From positions 5,847 to 69,846 of the forward strand of contig JAYTUU010000061.1 in the NCBI GenBank assembly GCA_043744375.1: 64,000 bases of DNA, written 5' to 3'. Within the stretch, counting starts at the first letter, position 1; each line of letters begins with the position of its first letter. The notes beneath the pieces were generated by a model that was given only the letters and a program-made list of their open reading frames with translations, ran no database searches and had not been told where the DNA came from. A program made the position numbers and the translations under genes. The stretch comes from CAIYPH01 sp043744375 (GTDB lineage Bacteria > Pseudomonadota > Alphaproteobacteria > Acetobacterales > Acetobacteraceae). Below, one piece after another: positions 55,060 to 62,711 of this stretch.

Positions 55060-56340
55060 CTACCGGTAGATCGGAAAACGCGCGCAGAGCGTCTGCACCC
55101 GCTTGCCCACCGCCGCCTCGATCGCCGCGTTGGTGCCGTCATTGGACGCAGCCAACCCGTCCAGAATCTCGCCGATCATCCGCCCGACCTCCTGGAACTC
55201 GGCCACCCCAAAGCCGCGCGTGGTCGCCGCCGGCGTGCCCAGCCGAATGCCCGAGGTGACCGCCGGCTTCACCGGGTCGAACGGAATGGCGTTCTTGTTC
55301 GCCGTCATATGCGCCCGCTCCAGCGTCGCCTCCGCAGCCTTGCCGGTCACCCGCTTCGGCCTGAGATCGACCAGAATCAGGTGGGAATCGGTGCCGCCGG
55401 TGACGATCGCCAGCCCCTGCTCCACCAGAACAGCCGCCAGCGCGCGCGCATTCGCCGCCACCGCCTGCTGATAGGCGCGGAACTCCGGCCGCAGCGCCTC
55501 GCCGAACGCGACCGCCTTGGCGGCGATCACATGCATCAGCGGGCCGCCCTGCAACCCCGGGAACACCGCTGAATTTATACGTTTTCCGATCTCCAGATCA
55601 TTGCTGAGGATCATCCCGCCACGCGGCCCGCGCAACGTCTTATGGGTCGTCGTCGTCACCACATGGGCATGCGGCAACGGCGTCGGATACACCCCCACCG
55701 CCGCCAGCCCGGCGAAATGCGCCATGTCCACCATGAAATACGCGCCAACCGCATCAGCCACCCGACGAATGCGCGCAAAGTCGATCTCACGCGGATAGGC
55801 CGACCCGCCAGCAATGATCAGCTTCGGCTTCTCGGCATGGGCAAGCCGCTCAAGCTCCTCATAATCCAGCAAACCGTCATCCGCACGCACGCCATACTGC
55901 ACCGCGCGGAACCACTTGCCCGACAAATTCGGCGCCGCCCCATGCGTCAGATGCCCGCCCGCCGCCAGGCTCATGCCCAGAATGGTATCGCCCGGCTTGA
56001 TCAGCGCCAGGAACACCGCCTGGTTCGCCTGCGCCCCCGAATGCGGCTGCACATTGACGAATTCGCATGAAAACAACTGCTTGGCGCGCGCAATGGCAAG
56101 ATTTTCCGCCACATCGACATGCACGCACCCGCCATAGTAGCGCCGCCCCGGATAGCCCTCGGCGTATTTATTGGTCAGCACCGACCCCTGCGCCTCCATC
56201 ACCGCGCACGAGACGATGTTTTCCGAGGCGATCAACTCGATGCCGTCCTGCTGGCGCACCAGTTCATGCCCGATGGCTGCCGCCAGCTCGGGGTCGGTCT
56301 CGGCGATCGAGGCGGAGAAGAAGCGGTCAGTCGCGTTCAT
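55060..56340 (-). CDS. glyA: Serine hydroxymethyltransferase
   Basis: GlyA interconverts serine and glycine with tetrahydrofolate. The 426-residue PLP enzyme has IELIASENIVSCAVMEAQGS, YAEGYPGRRYYGGC, MVDMAHFAGLAA and the lysine motif VVTTTTHKTLRGPRGG. Length is normal. It follows rpiB by 10 nt in the order typical of alphaproteobacteria. Confidence 0.98.
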   Translation of the reverse strand: MNATDRFFSASIAETDPELAAAIGHELVRQQDGIELIASENIVSCAVMEAQGSVLTNKYAEGYPGRRYYGGCVHVDVAENLAIARAKQLFSCEFVNVQPHSGAQANQAVFLALIKPGDTILGMSLAAGGHLTHGAAPNLSGKWFRAVQYGVRADDGLLDYEELERLAHAEKPKLIIAGGSAYPREIDFARIRRVADAVGAYFMVDMAHFAGLAAVGVYPTPLPHAHVVTTTTHKTLRGPRGGMILSNDLEIGKRINSAVFPGLQGGPLMHVIAAKAVAFGEALRPEFRAYQQAVAANARALAAVLVEQGLAIVTGGTDSHLILVDLRPKRVTGKAAEATLERAHMTANKNAIPFDPVKPAVTSGIRLGTPAATTRGFGVAEFQEVGRMIGEILDGLAASNDGTNAAIEAAVGKRVQTLCARFPIYR

Positions 56341-56350
56341 CGAAAAATCC

Positions 56351-56797
56351 TCAAACGGGCACGAGATTGGCGAGGCGGTGAATATGGCGGCCGCCCTCGA
56401 ATTCCGTGGCGAAAAAGGCGCGCAGAATGTCAGACGCCGTCTCGGCCCCGGTCAGCCGGCCGCCGAGGGCCAGCACATTGGCGTTGTTATGCGCCCGTCC
56501 CAGCCGGGCCGTCGTCGAGTCCGCCGCCAGCACGCAGCGGATCTCCGCATGGCGATTGGCGGCGATCGACATGCCAACCCCGGTGCCGCAGATCAGCACG
56601 CCGAAGCGCGCCTGCCCCGCCGCGAGGGCGCGACAAACCGGATGGGCGAAATCCGGATAATCGACCCGCACGAAGTTATGGGTACCGAAATCGACAACCG
56701 GAAACCCGCACGCCGCCAGCCAGTCGAGTACGGGCTGCTTGAGCGGGAATCCAGCATGGTCGCAGCCAAGGGCCACGGTGATGACATCACTGTTCAT
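56351..56797 (-). CDS. rpiB: Ribose-5-phosphate isomerase B
   Basis: RpiB interconverts ribose and ribulose 5-phosphate. The 148-residue protein has ALGCDHAGFPLKQPVLDWL, DYPDFAHPVCRAL, the active-site CGTGVGMSIAANR and RLGRAHNNANVLALGGR. It is the first gene of the rpiB-glyA-nrdR-rib-nusB-thiL operon; the 207 nt upstream to the CBS gene hold only a hairpin. Confidence 0.96.
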   Translation of the reverse strand: MNSDVITVALGCDHAGFPLKQPVLDWLAACGFPVVDFGTHNFVRVDYPDFAHPVCRALAAGQARFGVLICGTGVGMSIAANRHAEIRCVLAADSTTARLGRAHNNANVLALGGRLTGAETASDILRAFFATEFEGGRHIHRLANLVPV

Positions 56798-56965
56798 CCG
56801 CGCCCTTTAACACGCGGCGCGGCCAGGGTGAAATTGCCCGCGGAGCGCCCGGCGCAGAGCGGGCATGCATCGCGTCCGCAAGGTTGGCAATCGCCTGCCC
56901 CTTCGCCATGGTGCCGGCAACACCAAGGGGATCAGGGCTAACCGCCCGCTTCGGCGACAAGGCAA

Positions 56966-56996
56966 AGCGCGCCTCCGACGCCGTCGGAGACGCGCT
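56966..56996 (-). terminator. Hairpin after the CBS-BON gene
   Basis: A 15-nt arm (56966-56980, with CCTCCGACG) pairs with 56982-56996 apart from one mismatch, forming a strong stem 8 nt after the stop at 57005. The following TTTGCCTTG is only weakly T-rich. The rest of the gap, 56798-56965, shows nothing I can support. Confidence 0.5.
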
Positions 56997-57004
56997 GACG
57001 ATTG

Positions 57005-57730
57005 CTACGGCTGCTTCGGCGCCGGCCAGCTGCTCCAGGTCATCGCATCCGAGACCAGCCGTTCGTTCATGTGATCCTCGACCCCCTTGACGCCCGGGAC
57101 GTTGAGCGCCGCCACCGTCATCGCCTCGCGCACTTCGGCGGAACGCACGGCGCCCCACAGATGGACCACGCCTTCCTGCACGATCACGTTGCCCTCGTCC
57201 GGCAGATCGGCCCAGTTCTGTACGCGGATTTCCGCCAGATAGGCATTGCGAATGCGGCTATCCTCGTCGCCGCTTTTGCCTACCGGCGGCTTCGCACGGC
57301 TGATCAGCCCCTGCAGCAGGTTCGAGCGGCTGACGATCCCCACCACATGGCCGGAAATATCCACCACCGGCACCCGTTTGATCCGCTTGCCTTCGAGAAT
57401 ATCCACGATATCAGACACATGCGTGTCCTCCATCACGGTGATGACCTGGTGCGACATCACCTGCCGCGCCGTGCGGGCGTGTGCGTGGATGTATTCGGCG
57501 GCCAGCGTGTCGCGCGAGAAGAACAACTCGAGCCATGACGGCTTGCGCGCCGCCCCCGGCTCCACCTGGCGCAGCAGATCGCCCGCGCTGACGATGCCGA
57601 TCGGCCGGCCGGCCTCGACCACCGGGACGGCACTGATGCGTTTCTCGACCAGCAGCCGGGCGATCTCCGTCACCAGCGTATCCGGAGAAACGGTCACGAC
57701 GGGCTTGGTCATGATGTCGGCGGCGATCAT
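57005..57730 (-). CDS. CBS-domain pair protein with C-terminal BON domain
   Basis: The 241-residue cytoplasmic protein has two CBS motifs (about 1-65 and 85-150: ADIMTKPVVTVSPDTLV and RQVMSHQVITVMEDTHV) that usually bind adenosyl nucleotides, then a BON domain (about 170-230). The ATG at 57730 is 8 nt after GGAGG and fits MIAADIMTKP; an upstream start at 57763 is less likely. A TTGAT-N4-GTCAA box and a TATAGT lie upstream, so induction at low oxygen is plausible. Function unknown. Confidence 0.88.
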   Translation of the reverse strand: MIAADIMTKPVVTVSPDTLVTEIARLLVEKRISAVPVVEAGRPIGIVSAGDLLRQVEPGAARKPSWLELFFSRDTLAAEYIHAHARTARQVMSHQVITVMEDTHVSDIVDILEGKRIKRVPVVDISGHVVGIVSRSNLLQGLISRAKPPVGKSGDEDSRIRNAYLAEIRVQNWADLPDEGNVIVQEGVVHLWGAVRSAEVREAMTVAALNVPGVKGVEDHMNERLVSDAMTWSSWPAPKQP

Positions 57731-57763
57731 GGCGATGTCCTCCACATAATTTCGTGCGAACAT

Positions 57764-57769
57764 ACTATA
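57764..57769 (-). promoter_or_regulatory. -10 element of the CBS-BON gene
   Basis: TATAGT on the minus strand, 34 nt before the ATG. No good -35 hexamer lies 16-18 nt upstream; instead the FNR/FixK-like box (57790-57803) is centred near -40, as in class II activated promoters. Confidence 0.5.
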
Positions 57770-57789
57770 ACTCGCGAACCGGCCGCGCG

Positions 57790-57803
57790 TTGACCTGAAT
57801 CAA
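57790..57803 (-). promoter_or_regulatory. FNR/FixK-type operator before the CBS-BON gene
   Basis: TTGATTCAGGTCAA matches the FNR consensus TTGAT-N4-ATCAA at nine of ten positions and the FixK form TTGA-N6-TCAA fully. It is centred about 40 nt upstream of the expected start of transcription. It lies between ccdA and the CBS gene. Confidence 0.6.
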
Positions 57804-57813
57804 TGCGGAGGCA

Positions 57814-58533
57814 TCAAAACCGCGTTGTCAGGTCACTCATCCACGCCGGCGAGATTTCGACGAGATAGGTCTCAACCGCATGATCCCAGCCGGTCAGGAT
57901 CAAGACCGCGATCGCCAGTGCGCCGCCGCCGAGGACGTATTTACCGCCCGCGCCGGCCTGCATCATCCGGCCACGCCAGCGCCGCATCGCCTCGCGCGAG
58001 AGCGAGCCGACCACCACCAGCGGCACGGCGGCCCCGATCCCGAACGCCACCATCACCGCGGCCACGGCGCCCAGGTCCTGCCCGCGCGCCGCCAACGCCG
58101 AGGCCGCACCCAGCGTCGGCCCGACGCAGGGGCTCCAGATCGCGCCAAGCACCAGCCCGATGACGAATTGCCCGGCTAAGCCCGACGGCGCGAACCGTTC
58201 CAGCAACCGATTGCCGGCGTCGCCCAACCCGGACGTCGCGGTCGCAAAGCGGGCCTGCAACGCCCCGCTCAGCATCACCAGCCCGAAGCCGCCAAGGATG
58301 AACGCCGACAGCAGGCGGAACACTTCCCCATCCAGCCCGGCGGCGAAACCCACGGTGGCAACGAACAACCCGACCGTGACGAAGGAGATCACCATCCCCG
58401 CCGTCAGCGCGATCATGCCAAAGCGATGCGCCGTCACCGCCGCGCCGAGCACCAGCGGCAGCAACGGCAGCACGCAGGGCGAGAGCGTGGAGAGCAGTCC
58501 GGCGATGAAGCCGAACCCGATCCCACCGCTCAT
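57814..58533 (-). CDS. ccdA: CcdA/DsbD-type membrane thiol-disulfide reductant transporter
   Basis: This 239-residue protein has six predicted membrane helices and the paired cysteines in LSPCVLPLLP (Cys20) and WSPCVGPTLG (Cys136), the redox pair that carries electrons from cytosolic thioredoxin outward. It lacks the periplasmic domains of DsbD. The neighbouring gene (28 nt upstream) encodes an exported thioredoxin that could receive these electrons. Both appear to be controlled from the divergent gap at 58958-59081. Confidence 0.88.
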   Translation of the reverse strand: MSGGIGFGFIAGLLSTLSPCVLPLLPLVLGAAVTAHRFGMIALTAGMVISFVTVGLFVATVGFAAGLDGEVFRLLSAFILGGFGLVMLSGALQARFATATSGLGDAGNRLLERFAPSGLAGQFVIGLVLGAIWSPCVGPTLGAASALAARGQDLGAVAAVMVAFGIGAAVPLVVVGSLSREAMRRWRGRMMQAGAGGKYVLGGGALAIAVLILTGWDHAVETYLVEISPAWMSDLTTRF

Positions 58534-58561
58534 CGCCTTGCGCCGATGGTCCGATGCAAGC

Positions 58562-58957
58562 TCAACCGCGCGCCTTCGCCACCAACGCGCCGATCGCCCC
58601 GGGATCGGTGATCCCCACGGAGCGGTCACGCTCGACCTTGCCCTTGAAAGCGATGAGCGTGCTCTGCATCCGCACGTCGAACCCCTTCACGACGTCCTTC
58701 TGGCTATCGAAATCGACAATGAGGATCACCAGATCCTTGTTTTCCGCCCGCCCGGCGAGTTCGTCGATGATCGGCCGCTGCCTGGTGCAGGTCGGGCACC
58801 AGCTGGCGTGCACCGCCACGAGGATCGGCTTGCCGGCCGCCTGCGCCGCGGCGAAGGCGGCCGCATCGTATGTCGTGATGCTCGCCGCCTGGGCATGGCC
58901 GACAAAACCGCCGAGGCCGAGCACGCCGGCGCCGATGAGCATTTTTCTGCGTGTCAC
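58562..58957 (-). CDS. Exported thioredoxin-family protein (WCPTC)
   Basis: The 131-residue product starts with GTG at 58957, preceded by GGAGGG, and has a signal peptide of about 24 residues (TRRKMLIGAGVLGLGGFVGH, twin arginine at the start) ending AQA. The active site WCPTC is at Cys54 and Cys57. It has the short thioredoxin fold without insertions. It lies upstream of ccdA in an apparent two-gene operon, like the separate modules of DsbD. A GTAACC-N16-CGAA element points at it. Confidence 0.88.
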   Translation of the reverse strand: MTRRKMLIGAGVLGLGGFVGHAQAASITTYDAAAFAAAQAAGKPILVAVHASWCPTCTRQRPIIDELAGRAENKDLVILIVDFDSQKDVVKGFDVRMQSTLIAFKGKVERDRSVGITDPGAIGALVAKARG

Positions 58958-58996
58958 GGTAACGTCCCTCCGTTTGAAGTGTCTGACATCGGAGGG

Positions 58997-59022
58997 TTCG
59001 CGCCATGCCGATCCGGGGTTAC
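58997..59022 (-). promoter_or_regulatory. SigF-like ECF promoter for the thioredoxin-ccdA operon
   Basis: On the minus strand GTAACC (59017-59022) and CGAA (58997-59000) are separated by exactly 16 nt, the pattern reported for Caulobacter SigF. It lies 39 nt before the thioredoxin start, inside the divergent gap shared with the ECF sigma gene. This would place thioredoxin and CcdA under the adjacent sigma factor. Confidence 0.65.
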
Positions 59023-59081
59023 ACTCCGATCACCGGATTTTTGAGGGCGCGATCCGCGACATGAGAATGCGGAGGTCGAGG

Positions 59082-59678
59082 ATGACGATACAGCCGGACG
59101 CAGGAACAGGCGGCGCCGATGACAGCGCCCGCTGGCCCGTTTTGATGCAGGCCGCGCAGGATGGCGACCAGGCCGCCTACCTGACGCTGCTGCGCGAGGT
59201 CACCCCCTGGGTCCGCCGCATCGCCGCGCGCGGCCTGCGCAATCCCCATGCGGCCGAGGACGTGGTGCAGGACACGCTGCTGAGCCTGCACGCGGCCCGC
59301 CATACCTACGATCCCGCGCGTCCGTTCAAGCCCTGGCTGCTCGCGATCGCCCGCGCACGGCTGATCGACCATCTCCGGCGCAGCATGCGCGCCGCCAAGC
59401 GTGAGACGGCGTTGCAGGACATGCATGAAACCATCGCCGACCCGGCGGCGAACCAGGTTCAGGAAGGCTGGGACCCCGGTGCCTGGGGCAATCGGGCGCT
59501 ACAGACGGCGATCGGTAGCTTGCCTGTTGGCCAAAGAAACGCTGTGATCTTGTTGAAATTGAAAGAAATATCCTTGCAGGATGCCTCGCGCGCCACCGGC
59601 CAATCGGTCAACGCCCTGAAGGTTGCGGTGCATCGCGCGATCCTGCGCCTGCGGATAAAGTTGCAGAACCCAGCATGA
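59082..59678 (+). CDS. ECF-type sigma factor (SigF-like)
   Basis: The 198-residue protein has sigma region 2 (about 20-100, with HAAEDVVQDTLLSLHAARHTYDP and PWLLAIARARLIDHLR) and region 4 (about 140-192, SLPVGQRNAVILLKLKEISLQDASRATGQSVNALKVAVHRA). The ATG at 59082 follows GGAGG at good spacing; earlier ATGs at 59061 and 59067 are possible. It overlaps the NrsF-type gene as ATGA, the usual sigma/anti-sigma coupling. I infer a SigF-type group from the partner and promoter. Confidence 0.92.
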   Translation: MTIQPDAGTGGADDSARWPVLMQAAQDGDQAAYLTLLREVTPWVRRIAARGLRNPHAAEDVVQDTLLSLHAARHTYDPARPFKPWLLAIARARLIDHLRRSMRAAKRETALQDMHETIADPAANQVQEGWDPGAWGNRALQTAIGSLPVGQRNAVILLKLKEISLQDASRATGQSVNALKVAVHRAILRLRIKLQNPA

Positions 59679-60316
59679 CGGCCACCGATCCACTGCTCCT
59701 GCGCCTCGCCGATGACGCGACGCCCGTGCGGCGCCTCGCGCCGCCGGCGCGCCGTGCCTTCGCCTACATCGTCTTTGCCGCCACGCTGCTGATACCGCTG
59801 CTGCTGCTGCACGGCGCCCGTGGCGACATCGCCGAGGCCATCACCGAACCGGAATTCGCCCTCCGCCTGATCGCCGCCGGAGCGACCGGCGCCGCCGCGG
59901 CATTCGCCGCCTGCATGCTCGCCGTGCCCGGCCGCGCCGCCGCCTGGGCGCTGTTGCCGCTGCCACCCTTCGCGCTCTGGGCCGGCACCATCGGGTTCGG
60001 CTGCCTCACCGGCTGGATCAGCCTCGACCTCAACGGCGTTACCCGCGAGGAACTGCTGCGCTGTGCCTCCACGCTGCTGATCGCCGGCGTGCCACTCACC
60101 TTCGCCATGCTCGGCCTGCTCCGCCGCGCGGCCCCCCTGCGTCCCCGGCTGGCGAGCCTCACCGGCGGGCTGGCCGCCGCCGGCATGACCGCATTCGCCC
60201 TGACGCTGCTGCACCCCATCGACGCCAGCATCGCCATCCTCGTCTGGAACGGCGGCAGCGTGCTGCTCTTCGTCGGCGTCGAACTCGCTCTCGCCCGCCG
60301 CCCCCGGCACGGCTGA
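59675..60316 (+). CDS. nrsF: NrsF/DUF1109 family anti-sigma factor
   Basis: The 213-residue protein is an integral membrane protein with about six helices and a short cytosolic N-terminus (LLLRLADDATPVRRLAPP), matching DUF1109. In Caulobacter NrsF sequesters SigF and responds to heavy metal or oxidative stress through conserved cysteines. Here the cysteines are Cys80, Cys110 and Cys130; near residue 180 the sequence reads LLHPIDAS, without the second cysteine expected from that model. Role by family and gene order. Confidence 0.88.
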   Translation: MTATDPLLLRLADDATPVRRLAPPARRAFAYIVFAATLLIPLLLLHGARGDIAEAITEPEFALRLIAAGATGAAAAFAACMLAVPGRAAAWALLPLPPFALWAGTIGFGCLTGWISLDLNGVTREELLRCASTLLIAGVPLTFAMLGLLRRAAPLRPRLASLTGGLAAAGMTAFALTLLHPIDASIAILVWNGGSVLLFVGVELALARRPRHG

Positions 60317-60378
60317 TCCACCCCTGGTCCCCACGCGATTTCTGCCGCACCATCGCGACAAAGTTCGGGCGACCCCAG

Positions 60379-61557
60379 ATGACCATGACGGCGAAACTTG
60401 ATTCCCTTCTGCAAGCGCATATCGGCCCCATCCCCGGAGTCGCCACCTTCGCCACCACCGGCAACGAGACCCTCTACGAAGGCGCCTTCGGCACCCGCGA
60501 CCTCACGACCAACGCGCCGATGACGGTGGATACCGTCTTCGGCCTGGCCTCCATGACCAAGGCGCTCGTCTCCGCCGGCGCCATGCAGCTGGTGGAGCAG
60601 GGCAGGCTGTCGCTCGACGCCCCGATCGCCGACGTGCTGCCCGAGCTTTCCGCCCCCCAGGTGCTCGAAGGTTTCGCCCCCGATGGCACCCCCCTCCTGC
60701 GCCCGGCGGTCGGCCCCATCACCCTGCGCCAGTTGCTGTCGCACAGTTCGGGCTACGGCTATAACAGCTGGAACGCGGACATCCTGCGCTGGATGGAACA
60801 CACCAACGCCCCGCGTTTGCCCACCAACAGCGCCGAACTCGCGCAGATCCCCCTGCTGTTCGACCCCGGCACGCAATGGAACTACGGCATCAGCACCGAC
60901 GTCGTCGGCAAGGCCGTCGAGGCCGTCACCGGCCAGCGCCTCGACCACTACCTCCGCGACGCCCTCTTCACTCCCCTCGGCATGATCGACACCACCGCCG
61001 AATTGACCGACGCCCAACGCGCCCGCCAGGTGCGCGTCCATCACCGCGCGCCCGATGGCAGCCTCACCCCGGCGACCAGCCAGCAATTCGGCACCCCCCC
61101 GGGCTGGTGCCTCGGCGGCGGCGGCCTGCTCGGCACCGGGCGCGATTATCTGCGCTTCATCCGCATGATCCTCAACAAAGGCAGCCTCGACGGCACCCGC
61201 GTGCTATGGCCGCGCACGGTCGCCGACATGTCCACCAATTCCCTCCGCCCCGGCGTCCACGTCACGAAAATGCGCAGCATCATCCCCGCCCGCTCCAACG
61301 ACGCCGAGTTCTTCGAAGGCCAGCGCAAAACCTGGAGCACCGCCTTCATGATCAACGAGGAAAAAGCGCCAACCGGCCGCAACCCCGGCAGCCTCGCCTG
61401 GGCCGGCATCGCCAACACCTATTTCTGGATCGACCCAGCCGCCAATCTTGGCGGCATCATCCTGATGCAGATCATGCCCTTCGCCGACGGCCCGGCACTC
61501 GATGCCTTCGCCGCCTTCGAACGCGCAGTCTACGAGGCGGTCAGCGCGCCACAGTAG
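60379..61557 (+). CDS. Beta-lactamase-related serine hydrolase
   Basis: The 392-residue protein is of the class C beta-lactamase/esterase fold, with the nucleophile motif S58-M-T-K61, a second-motif tyrosine in WNYGIS (Tyr169) and a C-terminal WAGIANTYFWIDP segment in place of the KTG motif. No signal peptide is seen, so a cytoplasmic esterase or peptidase-like enzyme is more likely than a beta-lactamase. It stands alone, 62 nt after the anti-sigma gene, and is followed by repeat copy C. Confidence 0.85.
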   Translation: MTMTAKLDSLLQAHIGPIPGVATFATTGNETLYEGAFGTRDLTTNAPMTVDTVFGLASMTKALVSAGAMQLVEQGRLSLDAPIADVLPELSAPQVLEGFAPDGTPLLRPAVGPITLRQLLSHSSGYGYNSWNADILRWMEHTNAPRLPTNSAELAQIPLLFDPGTQWNYGISTDVVGKAVEAVTGQRLDHYLRDALFTPLGMIDTTAELTDAQRARQVRVHHRAPDGSLTPATSQQFGTPPGWCLGGGGLLGTGRDYLRFIRMILNKGSLDGTRVLWPRTVADMSTNSLRPGVHVTKMRSIIPARSNDAEFFEGQRKTWSTAFMINEEKAPTGRNPGSLAWAGIANTYFWIDPAANLGGIILMQIMPFADGPALDAFAAFERAVYEAVSAPQ

Positions 61558-61568
61558 TCAAGCGAACG

Positions 61569-61755
61569 CAAGCGCGCCTCCGGCGGCCAAGGGCCGAAGG
61601 CCCTTGGAACCCCCGACTGCTCGCGGCTGGACGGACGGCCTTCGGGTGAGGCACCCGCGATCTCGCCGCATTCACTGGCGAAGCCCAAACTCTCGCGCGA
61701 ATGCGCGCTTGCCTTCCCTGGACTGCCGTGGGGGATCCGATCAGACTCTCCTTAG
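61569..61755. repeat. Dispersed intergenic repeat, copy C
   Basis: The left part (CAAGCGCGCCTCCGGCGGC, then a GGGCC-GAA-GGCCC hairpin and AACCCCCGACTGCT) and middle (TTCACTGGCGAAGCCCAAA) match copy A read in reverse; the right end (61703-61754, with TCCCTGGACTGCCGTGGGGG) matches copy B inverted. It fills the gap between the serine hydrolase and the Tad-like operon. No coding capacity is supported. Confidence 0.85.
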
Positions 61756-61767
61756 ATGAGGGTCCTG

Positions 61768-62193
61768 TCAAGTCGTGCTGGCGTAGCAACTCGTGACTGA
61801 GATCGATGGCGCGGCGAAAGGCCACGGCAGCGAGATCGTCCCCCAGAATTGGTGCACCACGGTCACGATGACCGCCGTCCCGGGCGACCCGTTGCACGAC
61901 CCGGCGGTAGTCACTGTGACATCCGACGCCGAAACCGAATCTGGCACGAGCCACTCCCCTACTGCCGCCGCCACATAGGCCGGCACATTGGGACAATCCG
62001 GGCTGCCAAGTGCCGCGCACCGCGCTCCCATCAAAGCCGCCGACTGCATCGAGTTCAGCGTCCAGATGATAAATCCAAGTTCCAGCACAGCGAACATAAG
62101 CGTAAATAATATAACGCTGATGAAGGTGAATTCCAGCGCGTACACGCCGCGCCTTTCCCGCCGCAGCCGCCTCAGTAGGCCACCTGCTGTCAT
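61768..62193 (-). CDS. TadE-like pilus assembly protein
   Basis: The 141-residue protein has a basic start, then RRGVYALEFTFISVILFTLMFAVLELGF, a type IV pilin-like helix at about 16-40 with the conserved E, followed by a small extracytoplasmic domain with four cysteines. TadE proteins are pseudopilins of Flp/Tad systems. It is the last gene of the three-gene operon and overlaps the previous one by 4 nt. Confidence 0.85.
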   Translation of the reverse strand: MTAGGLLRRLRRERRGVYALEFTFISVILFTLMFAVLELGFIIWTLNSMQSAALMGARCAALGSPDCPNVPAYVAAAVGEWLVPDSVSASDVTVTTAGSCNGSPGTAVIVTVVHQFWGTISLPWPFAAPSISVTSCYASTT

Positions 62194-62711
62194 TTCACTC
62201 GCACCGCAGCGGACTGATAGATGGAGTTATTCATATACTGGCTGATCACCGGAAAAAGCGGCGAATAGGTATAGAGTGCCTGGATCGTGACATATTGGCC
62301 AGGCAATGCAGCGGTGTTGGCACAGTTCGTCGTGCAAACCTGTGTCGCCAAGGTTGGCGGAAGGCTGCCGGAAAGGCAGAAACAGGCCGGCCCAACTACG
62401 GTAACCACGGTGCCGGAGAGCACCGCATCCGCCGCCTTTTGCACCGCGCTCGCGACGTTGGCGTTAGCTCCGGTCTCGGTCTTTATCAGGTAGGCGTACT
62501 GCGCGCCATGCGCCACCGCGCCGGAAAGCTTGCCGCGTGCCCACATGTTCAGTCCGAAATCGGTAAGCCCTCCGAACACGGACAACAGCACTGGAAACAC
62601 CAGCGCCAACTCGATCGCCGCGTTGCCGCCGCGGTCCCTGCGCAAGCCCCGTCGCCGGAGCAATTCATGCCATCGCGCGCCGCACAAGCCAGCCATTGCT
62701 CGCCAGTTCAT
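62190..62711 (-). CDS. TadE/TadF-like pilus assembly protein
   Basis: The 173-residue protein has a basic N-terminal part (LRRRGLRRDRGGNAAIELALVFPVLLSVFGGLTDFG) with the TadE-type helix and conserved glutamate, then an exported domain with CFC and CTTNC cysteine clusters. ATG 62711 overlaps the upstream gene stop by 4 nt. A longer reading from 62840 runs into that gene. Confidence 0.85.
   Translation of the reverse strand: MNWRAMAGLCGARWHELLRRRGLRRDRGGNAAIELALVFPVLLSVFGGLTDFGLNMWARGKLSGAVAHGAQYAYLIKTETGANANVASAVQKAADAVLSGTVVTVVGPACFCLSGSLPPTLATQVCTTNCANTAALPGQYVTIQALYTYSPLFPVISQYMNNSIYQSAAVRVK

Noticed and set aside
56787..57158. A 123-codon minus-strand frame between rpiB and the CBS gene
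   Set aside because: It overlaps the CBS gene end out of frame and spans the terminator hairpin; low-complexity product.
60379..61557. Beta-lactamase resistance gene
   Set aside because: The SxxK motif is present, but no signal peptide or KTG triad is seen; esterase-like hydrolase is a safer call.
61502..61759. Short frames ending LPSLDCRGG in repeat copies B and C
   Set aside because: The shared peptide is only the translated dispersed repeat.
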